Positions 18,051-26,767 of a stretch of DNA of 64,000 bases are shown one piece after another; positions within the stretch are counted from its first letter, which is position 1, and each line of letters begins with the position of its first letter. The position numbers and the translations under genes were made by a program. This DNA comes from Edaphobacter modestus. GTDB lineage: Bacteria; Acidobacteriota; Terriglobia; Terriglobales; Acidobacteriaceae. The stretch lies in assembly GCF_004217555.1 (NCBI RefSeq), contig NZ_SHKW01000001.1, positions 4,774,001-4,838,000 on the forward strand, given 5' to 3'. Under the pieces are notes generated by a model. It was not told the origin of the DNA. It made no database searches and was given only the letters and a program-made list of their open reading frames with translations.

Positions 18051-18076
18051 CGCCGCCTTCATGCGGTGATTTTTTT
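18051..18076 (+). terminator. Intrinsic terminator after the PBP gene
   Basis: A 6-bp stem (18051-18056 with 18063-18068, one G-T pair) with loop CTTCAT is followed by a run of seven T residues. It begins directly after the PBP stop and before the convergent ribF end. Confidence 0.75.
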
Positions 18077-18080
18077 CCGT

Positions 18081-19052
18081 CTATGTTGCCAAGGCCTGAC
18101 ACAGGCTGAAGTAGCGCTGGGCCTTGTGTACATCGCGTCCAATCTGTTCGCGCAGGGCCTCGGGAGAGGGCCAGCGGATTTCGTCGCGCAGACGTTTGAG
18201 GAAGGCGAGTTGTAAAGGCGTCTGCTCCGTCAATTCGATGGGGTGGAAGTTGAGCAGGTGAGACTCGATGGTGAAGGAGTCTTCTCCAAAGGTAGGACGA
18301 TTGCCGACGTTGGTGACGGCATTGAATCGCTCGCCGGCGACGGTAAGGGTCGTGATGTAGACGCCTACGGCAGGAATGAGCTGCGGGTAGGGAGCAAGGT
18401 TGATCGTGGGAACGGTGTAGCGAGTGCCGTAGCCACGGCCCGGGGCTGGCGTGCTGGTGATGGAAAAAGGTCGGCCGAGAAGAGCGCGCGCGTGGCTCAC
18501 GTTGCCTGCAGCGATGAGCTGACGGATGCGGCTGGAGGAGACAGCATTTCCGCGCAGCGCGCGAGGCGAGTAGATGGAGACACGGAAGCCGAGTTCGTGT
18601 CCGAGGGCTTCGAGCGATTCGACCCCGGCTTCGGCACGGTAGCCGAAACGAAAGTTCTCTCCTTCGTGCAGCTCGATGACGGAAAGTCGTTCCTTGAGAA
18701 CATCCGTCGCGAAGGCTCGGGCACTGGTGTGGGACAGCTCCCTCGTAAAGGGAAGAACGAGCGTGGCATCGATGCCGGTGGCGGAGATGAGCTCGAGTTT
18801 TTGTGAGAGAGGAGTAATGAGGGGCAGTCCGGTCTCGGGCCGAAGCACGTGGGCGGGATGTGGGTCGAAGGTAATGGCGAGCGATCGGGCACCAAGCGCG
18901 CGGGCGCGGGCGATGACCTCATGGATGACCCACTGGTGACCGCGATGAACTCCATCGAAGTTGCCGATCGTGGCAACGGTGGGGCGGAAGGAAGCTGGAA
19001 GTTCAGAAAGAGAACGGAAGATCTGCATGCGTCTCATGGTCATACTCGGCAT
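18081..19052 (-). CDS. ribF: Bifunctional riboflavin kinase / FAD synthetase
   Basis: A 323-residue enzyme that phosphorylates riboflavin to FMN and adenylylates FMN to FAD. The N-terminal FAD synthetase domain shows TIGNFDGVHRGHQ (nucleotidyl-transferase HxGH) and ITFDPHPAHVL; the SSSRIRQLIAAGN stretch links to the C-terminal kinase domain with GRGYGTRYTVPTINL and VTNVGNRPTFG. Translation starts in a TGATG junction with the MBL gene upstream, implying coupling, although in-frame ATGs at 19040 and 19028 could trim the N-terminus. Last gene of the ygfZ-DUF1844-MBL-ribF operon. Confidence 0.92.
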   Translation of the reverse strand: MPSMTMRRMQIFRSLSELPASFRPTVATIGNFDGVHRGHQWVIHEVIARARALGARSLAITFDPHPAHVLRPETGLPLITPLSQKLELISATGIDATLVLPFTRELSHTSARAFATDVLKERLSVIELHEGENFRFGYRAEAGVESLEALGHELGFRVSIYSPRALRGNAVSSSRIRQLIAAGNVSHARALLGRPFSITSTPAPGRGYGTRYTVPTINLAPYPQLIPAVGVYITTLTVAGERFNAVTNVGNRPTFGEDSFTIESHLLNFHPIELTEQTPLQLAFLKRLRDEIRWPSPEALREQIGRDVHKAQRYFSLCQALAT

Positions 19053-19852
19053 CAGGCGATCTCGAAGGTGAGTTTAAGACCATCGTAGGCGAGACGGACA
19101 TGGGACGGGAGCTCAGCCTCTGTCGCAGCGTGCTCGAGGTCGTGGCTGATGTGGGTGAAAAACGCCCGGCGCGGCTTCAGCTGCTCGACAAAGGCGAGGG
19201 AACGCTCAAGATGAGAGTGGCTGGGGTGTGGCTGACGGCGTAGTGCATCGAGGATGAGGATGTCTAGGTTCTGCAGGAGGGGGATGCTTTCGGCTGGGAT
19301 GTCGCTCATATCGGTGAGATAGGCGGCGGAGCCGAAGCGATAGCCAGTGATGGTCTCGATTCCGTGAGTGACGGGAATTCTCTGAAAGCAGGCGCCGAAG
19401 AGATCGAAGCCCGCGCCAGGAGCTTCATCGATGCGATGGATTTGGACCCGAGCACTGGTGGGATAGCGATCTTTGGAGCGGAACGTGTAATCGAAGATGC
19501 GCTCGATAGTGCTCGCAGTCTCGTCGTCGGCGTAAAGAGGAAGGCCGCCGGGAAGCTGAAAACTGAGGGGGCGCAGATCGTCGAAGCCAAGGATGTGATC
19601 GGCGTGGCCATGGGTGTAGAGCACAGCATCGGCGTGGCGGATGTTTTCGCGAATTGCCTGGGCGTGAAAGTCCGGACCGGTATCGACAAGAACGAGATGA
19701 TGGTTGTACGCGAGGCGCAGCGATGGCCGCGTACGCCGGTTACGGGCATCGCCGTCAGGCGAAACCGCAGAGACGCAAACGGCGCAGTCGCACCCCAGCG
19801 TCGGGACGCCCATTGACGTGCCGGTACCGAGGAAGGTGAGTGTCGCCTCCAT
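19052..19852 (-). CDS. PhnP-like metallo-beta-lactamase-fold phosphodiesterase
   Basis: A 266-residue MBL-fold hydrolase. FLGTGTSMGVPTLGCDCAVC near the N-terminus is typical of PhnP-like cyclic phosphodiesterases, with a Cys pair that may hold a structural metal. The dinuclear metal site is YTHGHADHILGFDDL, with later ligand regions VTHGIETITGYRF, LTDMSD and HISHDLEH. PhnP opens phosphoribosyl cyclic phosphate, but no other phn genes are near, so the true substrate is uncertain. It lies three bases after DUF1844 and overlaps ribF by one base, so it is firmly in this operon. Confidence 0.85.
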   Translation of the reverse strand: MEATLTFLGTGTSMGVPTLGCDCAVCVSAVSPDGDARNRRTRPSLRLAYNHHLVLVDTGPDFHAQAIRENIRHADAVLYTHGHADHILGFDDLRPLSFQLPGGLPLYADDETASTIERIFDYTFRSKDRYPTSARVQIHRIDEAPGAGFDLFGACFQRIPVTHGIETITGYRFGSAAYLTDMSDIPAESIPLLQNLDILILDALRRQPHPSHSHLERSLAFVEQLKPRRAFFTHISHDLEHAATEAELPSHVRLAYDGLKLTFEIA

Positions 19853-19855
19853 TCG

Positions 19856-20479
19856 TTAACGGACGATGCTCGGCTTTCTGGGAGTGGGGTTCGGGCCGCT
19901 CTTGGCTGCTGCGGAACGGGCCAGTGCCTGCGTGATCTCGAGGAATCCCATGCGCACCTCAAAGAGCGCGCTTTCGAGAAGGCGTTGCTCCGAGGGCGTG
20001 AGGTTCCCCTTTGTCTTTTCGGCGAGAATGCCGAGCATATCGATGCTCTGACGCGCGCCCATCAGGTCGACCTGGGGCTGCTGGCCTTCAGGGGTTGCAC
20101 CGCCGAGCTGAACGATGGTCGTCATGTAGATGGATTGCACGAGCGTCTCGAAGTTCATCGCCGGCGGATGATCGGCGCCGGGATTTGCGGCACGGATGGC
20201 GGTATCGAGACGCTCGGAGGTGGCCTCGTAGGCGGCGCGGGACTGCTCGATCTGTTCAGGGGTCGGCCCAGGCAGGAGGTCGTCGTCCCGCAACTCGTCC
20301 TCGGACGTCGCGTCGGTGGCGGCTTTGGCTACGCTGGACTGGACCTCTACGGGCTCCGCTGTCTGAGCCGTCTCGCGCTCGTCGGTCTCCGGCGAGGGGT
20401 CCGCATCAGGGCGAAGCTCCCCATCAAGGTTGAACTTCCGGCGATCCGTGACGACGAAGGGCTTATTTTGTTCGGACAT
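19856..20479 (-). CDS. DUF1844 domain protein
   Basis: A 207-residue protein whose first 85 residues are acidic and low in complexity. The C-terminal half holds DUF1844: MNFETLVQSIYMTTIVQLGG, DLMGARQSIDMLGILAEKTKGNLTP split over two helices, and RLLESALFEVRMGFLEI. The function of DUF1844 is not known to me; the helical domain is small and probably cytosolic. It is packed between ygfZ (two bases) and the MBL gene (three bases). Confidence 0.82.
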   Translation of the reverse strand: MSEQNKPFVVTDRRKFNLDGELRPDADPSPETDERETAQTAEPVEVQSSVAKAATDATSEDELRDDDLLPGPTPEQIEQSRAAYEATSERLDTAIRAANPGADHPPAMNFETLVQSIYMTTIVQLGGATPEGQQPQVDLMGARQSIDMLGILAEKTKGNLTPSEQRLLESALFEVRMGFLEITQALARSAAAKSGPNPTPRKPSIVR

Positions 20480-20481
20480 GA

Positions 20482-21576
20482 TTAGTCTCTCTTTGAAGAA
20501 TCAGGTGCGGGGGACGGCAACTCGGTCGCCGTCGCGAAAAAAGGGGATGAGATGGGATGGGCGATTCCGCCCGGGAATTGCAGGCGATCGTTGCGATCGA
20601 GCGCCTCGCGGCGGACGTAGCCGAGAGCAAGTTGAAGGCTGGATCCATGGCTGCCGGAGATGGGGATAGCCGCGGCGCTGGTGAGCTCGCCGACCTGTTT
20701 TCCTCCCGATTCCACAGGCGCGCTGGATTCAGGGAGAGTACCCTCCAGGACAAAGGCGGTGAACGTGCGGTGAACGCTGCCGCGGGAGCGGATGCGCTCG
20801 ACGATCTCCTGGCCGAGATAGCAGCCTTTGTTGAAGTGCATGGCGCGAGCTTGATTCGTCTCCTGTGGGAGATCGCGGTCGCGAATGTCGGTGCCGAAGA
20901 GAGGCGTTCCTTCCAGAATGCGAAGCCAGTCGAGCGTAGTGAGATCGCAGGCCGTTGCGCCCAGATCTTCGAGGGCCTTTCGAACGGCCTCGACCGTATC
21001 AGCTCGTTCCGCCCAGAGCTCGTAGCGCGGAACGAGAGGGCTATGGGCGCGAAGGATCATTACGGGTGCGGAGTTCCACAATTCCTCGCGTGTCTCGAAC
21101 TCCTTCAGTGCCTCCGCAGGCAGGCCGAGTTTGGCGAGCAGCGATGGAGCTTCAGGACCGATGACGCTCAAACCGTAGCGTGAGTCGCTGATGTCGGCGA
21201 GTTCAACGTCATCCATGATGATGTAGTGGTCGAGGTAGGGTATCAGGGTTGCGGTCTGCGGGCGGCTGGTTTCGATGAGAAGGGCGTCAGACGAGGCAAA
21301 GATATTGCCATCGCCCTGAATCCTGCCCTGGGCATTGAGGAAGAAGTTGTAGGCTCCGGAGCCTACCGCTAAATCCTGAACGGAGTTGGTGGCCATGCCG
21401 TTGAGCCAGCGAACGCGATCTGATCCCGTAACGCGAATCCAACCCGTCTTTTCGAGGGGGGTGATGCCTACCCCGGACAAGAGGGCATTGAGCTGCGGAT
21501 GGGAGCCGGAGGCCGGGACGCCGGGGGGAACAGCTGAAGGCGGGTTGGAGGTGGCTGCCGGTGTCATAAGCTTCAT
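20482..21576 (-). CDS. ygfZ: Folate-binding YgfZ/GcvT-like protein
   Basis: A 364-residue cytosolic protein related to the glycine-cleavage T protein. YgfZ proteins use folate and help make or repair certain iron-sulfur clusters. The diagnostic motif is FNKGCYLGQEIVERI with its conserved Cys; WLNGMATNSVQDL and DYHYIIMDDVEL-type strands (YLDHYIIMDDVELAD) mark the folate-binding half. The ATG at 21576 follows a predicted TATAAT about 36 bases upstream, making this the first gene of the four-gene leftward operon. Confidence 0.88.
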   Translation of the reverse strand: MKLMTPAATSNPPSAVPPGVPASGSHPQLNALLSGVGITPLEKTGWIRVTGSDRVRWLNGMATNSVQDLAVGSGAYNFFLNAQGRIQGDGNIFASSDALLIETSRPQTATLIPYLDHYIIMDDVELADISDSRYGLSVIGPEAPSLLAKLGLPAEALKEFETREELWNSAPVMILRAHSPLVPRYELWAERADTVEAVRKALEDLGATACDLTTLDWLRILEGTPLFGTDIRDRDLPQETNQARAMHFNKGCYLGQEIVERIRSRGSVHRTFTAFVLEGTLPESSAPVESGGKQVGELTSAAAIPISGSHGSSLQLALGYVRREALDRNDRLQFPGGIAHPISSPFFATATELPSPAPDSSKRD

Positions 21577-21611
21577 CGGACGACGACGCGAGCGAACTCT
21601 GCGTACACTTG

Positions 21612-21617
21612 ATTATA
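21612..21617 (-). promoter_or_regulatory. Predicted -10 element of the ygfZ operon
   Basis: Read on the minus strand this is a perfect TATAAT inside CGCTATAATCAAG. The start point would be near 21605, giving a leader of about 29 bases to the ygfZ ATG. No good -35 is visible (ACCCTG-like). The rightward gene must use a promoter overlapping this one. Confidence 0.5.
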
Positions 21618-21652
21618 GCGGTCGGATGGAGAGGCAGGGTTTGCAGCGAAGG

Positions 21653-23221
21653 ATGGATGTGACGAGGGTGGGGAGAATAGAGCGGTGGGTGGCAGGCGCT
21701 GTTTTGCTGGCGGGCTGCACGGTGGCCGGCTGGTCTCAGGTACCAGCGCAGAACAACGGGGAGGCTGACAAACCACCCGCTCCCATGACGAAAGAGCAGG
21801 CGAAGGAGCTGTTTCGCTCGGTCGATCAGATTTTGAAGTTCGTCAGCTCAGATACGGGGCTTCCAGTTCAACACAGCGTAAAGCGCAAACTGATCTCTCG
21901 CGAAGAAGTCAACAAGTACCTGAAGAAGAAGTTCGATGAAGACGAGAGCACGCGAAGGATGCAGCGATCGGAGCTGGTGCTGAAGAAGTTCGGGCTGCTG
22001 GATCGCGACTTCCATCTGCGGCCGTTCCTGCTTTCGCTGCTGACGGAGCAGATTGCGGGCTTCTATGACAACAAAACCAAGACGGTGAATCTGTTGGATT
22101 GGATTGAGCCGGACGAGCAGAAACCTGTGTTGGCCCATGAGCTGACACATGCCTTGCAGGACCAGAAGGTAGACCTGACGAAGTGGTCGGATGTGAGCCT
22201 CGAAGGCGTCTCCCGCACTGTGCAGGACGACAATCGTCATCTACAGGTCGACGAGGCAGATACCGCTCGTGAGGCGATTGCCGAGGGCCAGGCGATGGCA
22301 ACGTTTATCGACTACACGCTGCAACCTTCCGGCAAAACGCTGGCGGATGCCCCGGCGGAGATGATGTCCCGGCTGAAGGGCTTGGTGAGCGACACAACCG
22401 GCTCACCTGTGCTGGCGCGAGCCCCTCTCCTGCTGCAGGAGTCGCTTCTGTTTCCTTATAGCGATGGGCTGAACTTCGAGCATGCCGTGCTGGTGAAGGG
22501 CGGCAGGGACGCAGCCTTCGCCGGTGTGCTCGCAAATCCTCCCTCGTCCAGCTCCGAGATTCTGCATCCGGATCAATACATGGCTCATACTCCGGTACCA
22601 GTCCTGCGGATGCCGGATATTCATCCTCTGCTGGACGCCGCATGGGAGCCGTATGACCTGGGGGTGATAGGTGAGCTGGATGTGCGAATCCTGGCGGAGC
22701 TTTTCGGCGGCCGCGAGCTCTCCGAAGGCCTCACACCCGCGTGGAACGGCGGCATCTATTATGCGGCGCAGCGAAAGGCCGCGACGCCAGCGGAGAAGGA
22801 GACGACGGCTTCGCTCGGTCTGCTGTACTACTCGCGCTGGAAAAATACCGATTCAGCGAGCACGTTTCTGCGAATCTACAGCGCACAGATTGCGAGGAAG
22901 TACTCGAACGTGGTTCGGCGGCAGAAGGACGAAGTTGGAGACGGGGAGCAGGTCTATTCGACCAGCGAGGGCGATGTCCTGCTCTCGATCTCCGACTCCA
23001 GCGTCTTCGTAAGCGAGGGATTCGACTTGGCGCTGGCACGCAAGCTTCGGGACAGCATTGCGGATGTGCAGGCGAACGGGCCTGTGCGCCTGGCCCAGGG
23101 AGTGAGTAATGAGCCTGCGCTCTCGCTGTCGCGTCTGCTGGGATCGTACGGCGTAGTGAAGCCAGCCCTCTTCGACCGGTATACTTCCGAAGGGCACTCT
23201 CAATTCAAGCCCGCGCACTGA
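21653..23221 (+). CDS. Putative HExxH zinc metalloprotease, lipoprotein-like
   Basis: A 522-residue exported protein not matched to a named family. Residues 12-24 form a signal with a lipobox-like LLAGC. A gluzincin-like zinc site is visible: VLAHELTHALQDQ (His162, Glu163, His166) and, some 35-45 residues later, TAREAIAEGQAMATF with a Glu that could be the third ligand. The region before it (LTEQIAGFYDNKTKTVNLLD) is typical of small peptidases that list a calcium or substrate strand before HExxH. The substrate is unknown. Start is between ATG 21653 and ATG 21626. It ends 15 bases before mtnP, so it heads the rightward run of genes. Confidence 0.75.
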   Translation: MDVTRVGRIERWVAGAVLLAGCTVAGWSQVPAQNNGEADKPPAPMTKEQAKELFRSVDQILKFVSSDTGLPVQHSVKRKLISREEVNKYLKKKFDEDESTRRMQRSELVLKKFGLLDRDFHLRPFLLSLLTEQIAGFYDNKTKTVNLLDWIEPDEQKPVLAHELTHALQDQKVDLTKWSDVSLEGVSRTVQDDNRHLQVDEADTAREAIAEGQAMATFIDYTLQPSGKTLADAPAEMMSRLKGLVSDTTGSPVLARAPLLLQESLLFPYSDGLNFEHAVLVKGGRDAAFAGVLANPPSSSSEILHPDQYMAHTPVPVLRMPDIHPLLDAAWEPYDLGVIGELDVRILAELFGGRELSEGLTPAWNGGIYYAAQRKAATPAEKETTASLGLLYYSRWKNTDSASTFLRIYSAQIARKYSNVVRRQKDEVGDGEQVYSTSEGDVLLSISDSSVFVSEGFDLALARKLRDSIADVQANGPVRLAQGVSNEPALSLSRLLGSYGVVKPALFDRYTSEGHSQFKPAH

Positions 23222-23236
23222 CACAGGAGACGGTAA

Positions 23237-24097
23237 TTGAAGAAGGCTGAGATTGGAATCATTGGCGGCAGCGGACTATACGCTATGCCGGGTCTGACGG
23301 ATGTTCGTGAAGAGAGGGTGACGACTCCGTTCGGCGATCCGTCGGATGCCTTCGTTCTGGGAGAACTGGAAGGGCGCAAGGTGGCGTTTCTCGCTCGACA
23401 TGGACGTGGACATCGCCTGCTGCCCACCGAGTTGAACTTTCGCGCCAATATCTACGCGATGAAGATGCTCGGAGTGGAGCGAATTCTTTCGGTTTCAGCG
23501 GTGGGCTCGCTCAAGGAAGAGCACAAGCCTACGGATTTCGTGATGCCGGACCAATTTATCGACCGCACCTTTGCGCGCGAGTCGACCTTCTTCGGTGAGG
23601 GCATTGTCGCGCATGTCGCCTTCGGCGATCCGGTTTGTGCCACGATTTCTTCTACCTTTCAGAAGGCGTGCGACACGGTCGGCGTTGTAGGGAAAAGCGG
23701 CGGGACCTATGTGTGCATGGAGGGACCGCAGTTTTCGACTCGTGCGGAATCGAACCTCTATCGCAGCTGGGGGGCCGATGTGATCGGAATGACGAACCTG
23801 CAGGAGGCCAAGCTGGCTCGCGAGGCGGAGATCTGCTATGCGACCATGGCGATGGTCACCGATTACGATTGCTGGCGCGAGGGCCACGATGATGTGACCG
23901 TCGATCAGATCGTCGCCGTCATGCATCAGAATTCGTCGAACGCCGAGAAAGTTGTTCGCGTAGCGATTGCGGCGATGCCGACGGAGAAGGCCTGCGCATG
24001 TGGCAATGCGCTCAAGTATGCGATTCTGACGGATCGCAAAGCGATTCCTGCTGAGACACGGCAGAAGCTGGCGCTGCTGCTGGATAAATATCTGTAG
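23237..24097 (+). CDS. mtnP: S-methyl-5'-thioadenosine phosphorylase
   Basis: A 286-residue purine-nucleoside phosphorylase-fold enzyme that splits methylthioadenosine with phosphate into adenine and methylthioribose-1-phosphate, for methionine salvage. Visible landmarks: GIIGGSGLYAMPGL, phosphate-site FLARHGRGHRLLPTELNFRA (in two parts), TYVCMEGPQFSTRAESNLYR, VIGMTNLQEAKLARE, and DYDCWREGHDDVTVD. The adenine-selecting Asp residues in DYDCW fit an MTA enzyme rather than a guanosine phosphorylase. TTG start at 23237 is supported by AGGAGA six bases upstream. Confidence 0.92.
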   Translation: MKKAEIGIIGGSGLYAMPGLTDVREERVTTPFGDPSDAFVLGELEGRKVAFLARHGRGHRLLPTELNFRANIYAMKMLGVERILSVSAVGSLKEEHKPTDFVMPDQFIDRTFARESTFFGEGIVAHVAFGDPVCATISSTFQKACDTVGVVGKSGGTYVCMEGPQFSTRAESNLYRSWGADVIGMTNLQEAKLAREAEICYATMAMVTDYDCWREGHDDVTVDQIVAVMHQNSSNAEKVVRVAIAAMPTEKACACGNALKYAILTDRKAIPAETRQKLALLLDKYL

Positions 24098-24143
24098 GGA
24101 ACATGTGCACACTTTGTTTCACCTTGGTTGAGAAAGAGGATTA

Positions 24144-25088
24144 ATGTCCATACTTGTCGTAGGTTCGGTCGCGTTTGACAGCATTCAGACTCCCAGTGGC
24201 TCGGTAGAGAACTGCCTCGGAGGTGCTGCGACCCACTTCGCCCTTGCTGCCAGCTATTTCACCGATGTTCGTGTGATCGCGGTCGTTGGCAAAGACTTTA
24301 CCGAAGAGCATGAGGCTGTATTCACACGGCGCGGCATTGATACGCGCGGCATCGAGCACGCGGATGGTCTGAGCTTTCACTGGACCGGATCGTACGTGAA
24401 CAATCTGAACGAGGCCCAGACCCTGGGAACGGATCTGAATGTTTTTCAAACGTTCGAGCCGAAGATTCCCGAGTCCTACAAAGACAGCGAGTACCTGTTT
24501 CTAGCGAACATCGATCCGGTGCTCCAGGGCCGCGTCCGTAGCCAGATGTCGAACGTGCGGATGGTCTGCGGCGACACGATGAATTACTGGATCGCAGACC
24601 ATGCAGCGAACCTGGCAAAGGTATTGCGCGAACTGGATGTGTTGCTGATCAACGACGGCGAAGTGCGCATGCTGGCTGGAGATCGGAATCTCGTCGTTGC
24701 GGCGAACAAGGTGCTGACGATGGGCCCGAAGACGTTGATCGTCAAGCATGGCGAATATGGAGCCACAGCCTTTTTCGGCGACCGCTCGTTTGGTTCTGGA
24801 ATCAGGGCAGTCCATCCCTTCCGTGCGCCTGCGCTTCCACTCGCTGAGGTCGTCGATCCGACCGGTGCTGGCGATTCCTTCGCCGGAGGGTTTTATGGAT
24901 ATCTCGCTTCGCAGCCGGAACTGACGCCGGCGGTCTTCCGCGCGGCGATGTTCTACGGCGGCGTCATGGGATCCTTCGCGGTAGAGCGCTTTGGAACGGA
25001 GCGCCTGCAGGATGTAACCCGCGAGGAGATCGACGAGCGATTCAAGCTGTTCAAGGAGATCTCGCACCTTGAGTACTCGAGCTCGTAA
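24144..25088 (+). CDS. PfkB-family carbohydrate/nucleoside kinase
   Basis: A 314-residue ribokinase-like kinase. N-terminal glycine-rich VVGSVAFDSI and ENCLGGAATHFALAASYF, and C-terminal catalytic DPTGAGDSFAGGFYGYL with the general base Asp and anion hole. The substrate is not evident: following mtnP, a nucleoside or methylthioribose-related sugar would be attractive, but family members also take ribose, fructose phosphate or adenosine. 46 bases after mtnP and overlapping the next reading frame. Confidence 0.85.
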   Translation: MSILVVGSVAFDSIQTPSGSVENCLGGAATHFALAASYFTDVRVIAVVGKDFTEEHEAVFTRRGIDTRGIEHADGLSFHWTGSYVNNLNEAQTLGTDLNVFQTFEPKIPESYKDSEYLFLANIDPVLQGRVRSQMSNVRMVCGDTMNYWIADHAANLAKVLRELDVLLINDGEVRMLAGDRNLVVAANKVLTMGPKTLIVKHGEYGATAFFGDRSFGSGIRAVHPFRAPALPLAEVVDPTGAGDSFAGGFYGYLASQPELTPAVFRAAMFYGGVMGSFAVERFGTERLQDVTREEIDERFKLFKEISHLEYSSS

Positions 25089-26718
25089 GCGGAATCTTCG
25101 CGGACAAACGGCAGAACGCCCAGCGGCGCTGAGCTTCGAGGTGCGTCCTGCCAAGCGCGAAGAGACCATGCCGGTCGCCATCGCTGCGGTAGCGTTTGCG
25201 TTTATCGCCCTGATCGTTTGCATGGGCCGCAACTATCTTCTGCTCTATGGCGATGCGGTGGCTCACCTGGGCATCGCTCGCCGAATTTTCGACACGCGAA
25301 ATCCAGGGCTGATCCAGCTTGGAGGAGTGTGGCTCCCGCTGCCGCATCTGCTGATGCTTCCGTTCGTCCAGAAGATGGAGTGGTGGCAGAACGGGCTTGC
25401 CGGGGCATGGCCGTCGTTGTTGTCGTATGTGCTGAGTGCCGCTGGTTTGTATCGGCTGGCGAGACGGATGGTAGCGCCGCAATGGGCTTTGGTGGCGACC
25501 GCCTTCTATGCTCTCAATCCCAATCTTCTGTACTTGTCGACCACGGCGATGACGGAGCCGCTGTTTCTGGCGATCGTTATCTGGACGACCTTGCTGGCGA
25601 TGGAGTGCCTAGCCGCCATCCGAGATGCCCGGGTGACTGCAGTGAATGGCCGGCTGATCGGTCTCGGCGTGCTGATTCTTGCAGCCGTCCTCACCCGATA
25701 CGATGGCTGGATCTTCGGTGCGGCGGTGTGGAGTGTCGTGGCGTGGAAGCTCTTTCGTGCGGAAAGAGTTCGGCCTCGTGTCACTGTATGCTTTGCCATT
25801 TTTACTTTTCTTTCGATTGCCGGCCCCGTTGCGTGGCTTGCTTATAACCAGCATTTCTTTCACGATCCGCTGGACTTTATGCGGGGACCATACTCGGCCT
25901 TAGCGATCGAGCGCCGAACTGCAACCTCGGGCTCTCCTCATCCGGGATGGCACAATCCGGTGTGGGCTGCAGTGCTCTATCTGCGAACGTCGCAACTGGA
26001 TGCCGCGGCATGGCAGACAGGTTTTGCCGTTCTAGCGCTGGTGTTGGCTGGTCTCTTCATCGTGGTCCGACGCCGGCTGGACCTGATCTCTACACTCCTC
26101 TGGATCCCGCTCCCCTTCTACATCTATTCCATCTCGTATGGGTCAATTCCGATCTTTATCCCTCCGCTGTTCCCGCATTCGTACTACAACTCGCGATATG
26201 GAATGGAGATGCTGCCCGCATTCGCCATCTTCGCCTGCGTGGCTCTGGGATGGCTGCAGCAGCGCTGGGCAGCTTCGCAGCCCTTGCTGGTGCGCTTGAT
26301 GCCGCCCGTTGCGTTGCTGCTCATCGCAATCAATGCGGTTGCAATGATGTATCGAGTTCCGCTAGTCCTTAAGGAAGCGATGGTGAATTCCACGACACGC
26401 ATCGCATTCGAGCAGGCGATTGCGAACGAGTTGAAGACATTCCCATCCGGTGTACCGATCCTGATGTACAACTCCGACCACGTCGGTGCGTTGCAACGCG
26501 CTGGTATCCCGTTGAAGCAGACCTTGAGCGAGACGGACTATGACAGCTGGAAGGCTGCCCTGGCGGATCCCGCGAAGCATGCCGCCTATGTGGTTGCGAT
26601 TGCGGGTGACCCGGTCTCTGCTGCGGTCGCTGCACATCCACAGGGCCTGACGGAGTTAGTTGTGTTGTGTACCACCGGCCAATCCTGCGCGCGCGTATAT
26701 CGGTCTTCGAATTTTTGA
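25069..26718 (+). CDS. Multi-spanning membrane glycosyltransferase (GT39/ArnT-like)
   Basis: About 549 residues with roughly ten to twelve hydrophobic segments between residues 34 and 440. After the first segment comes the loop LLLYGDAVAHLGIARRIFD; the acidic GD/D in this first loop is typical of GT-C enzymes that move a sugar from a polyprenyl phosphate carrier. YLSTTAMTEPLFLAIVIW and RYDGWIFGAAVW are also GT39/ArnT-like. Acceptor unknown. TTG at 25069, inside pfkB and 11 bases after AGGAG, is used; ATG at 25168 is a real alternative that would drop a basic 33-residue N-terminus. Confidence 0.72.
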   Translation: MSTRARKRNLRGQTAERPAALSFEVRPAKREETMPVAIAAVAFAFIALIVCMGRNYLLLYGDAVAHLGIARRIFDTRNPGLIQLGGVWLPLPHLLMLPFVQKMEWWQNGLAGAWPSLLSYVLSAAGLYRLARRMVAPQWALVATAFYALNPNLLYLSTTAMTEPLFLAIVIWTTLLAMECLAAIRDARVTAVNGRLIGLGVLILAAVLTRYDGWIFGAAVWSVVAWKLFRAERVRPRVTVCFAIFTFLSIAGPVAWLAYNQHFFHDPLDFMRGPYSALAIERRTATSGSPHPGWHNPVWAAVLYLRTSQLDAAAWQTGFAVLALVLAGLFIVVRRRLDLISTLLWIPLPFYIYSISYGSIPIFIPPLFPHSYYNSRYGMEMLPAFAIFACVALGWLQQRWAASQPLLVRLMPPVALLLIAINAVAMMYRVPLVLKEAMVNSTTRIAFEQAIANELKTFPSGVPILMYNSDHVGALQRAGIPLKQTLSETDYDSWKAALADPAKHAAYVVAIAGDPVSAAVAAHPQGLTELVVLCTTGQSCARVYRSSNF

Positions 26719-26767
26719 GACCAATCAGGTTGTCGTCTTCAACGAAGTTGAGGAAGAATAAGAGCAA

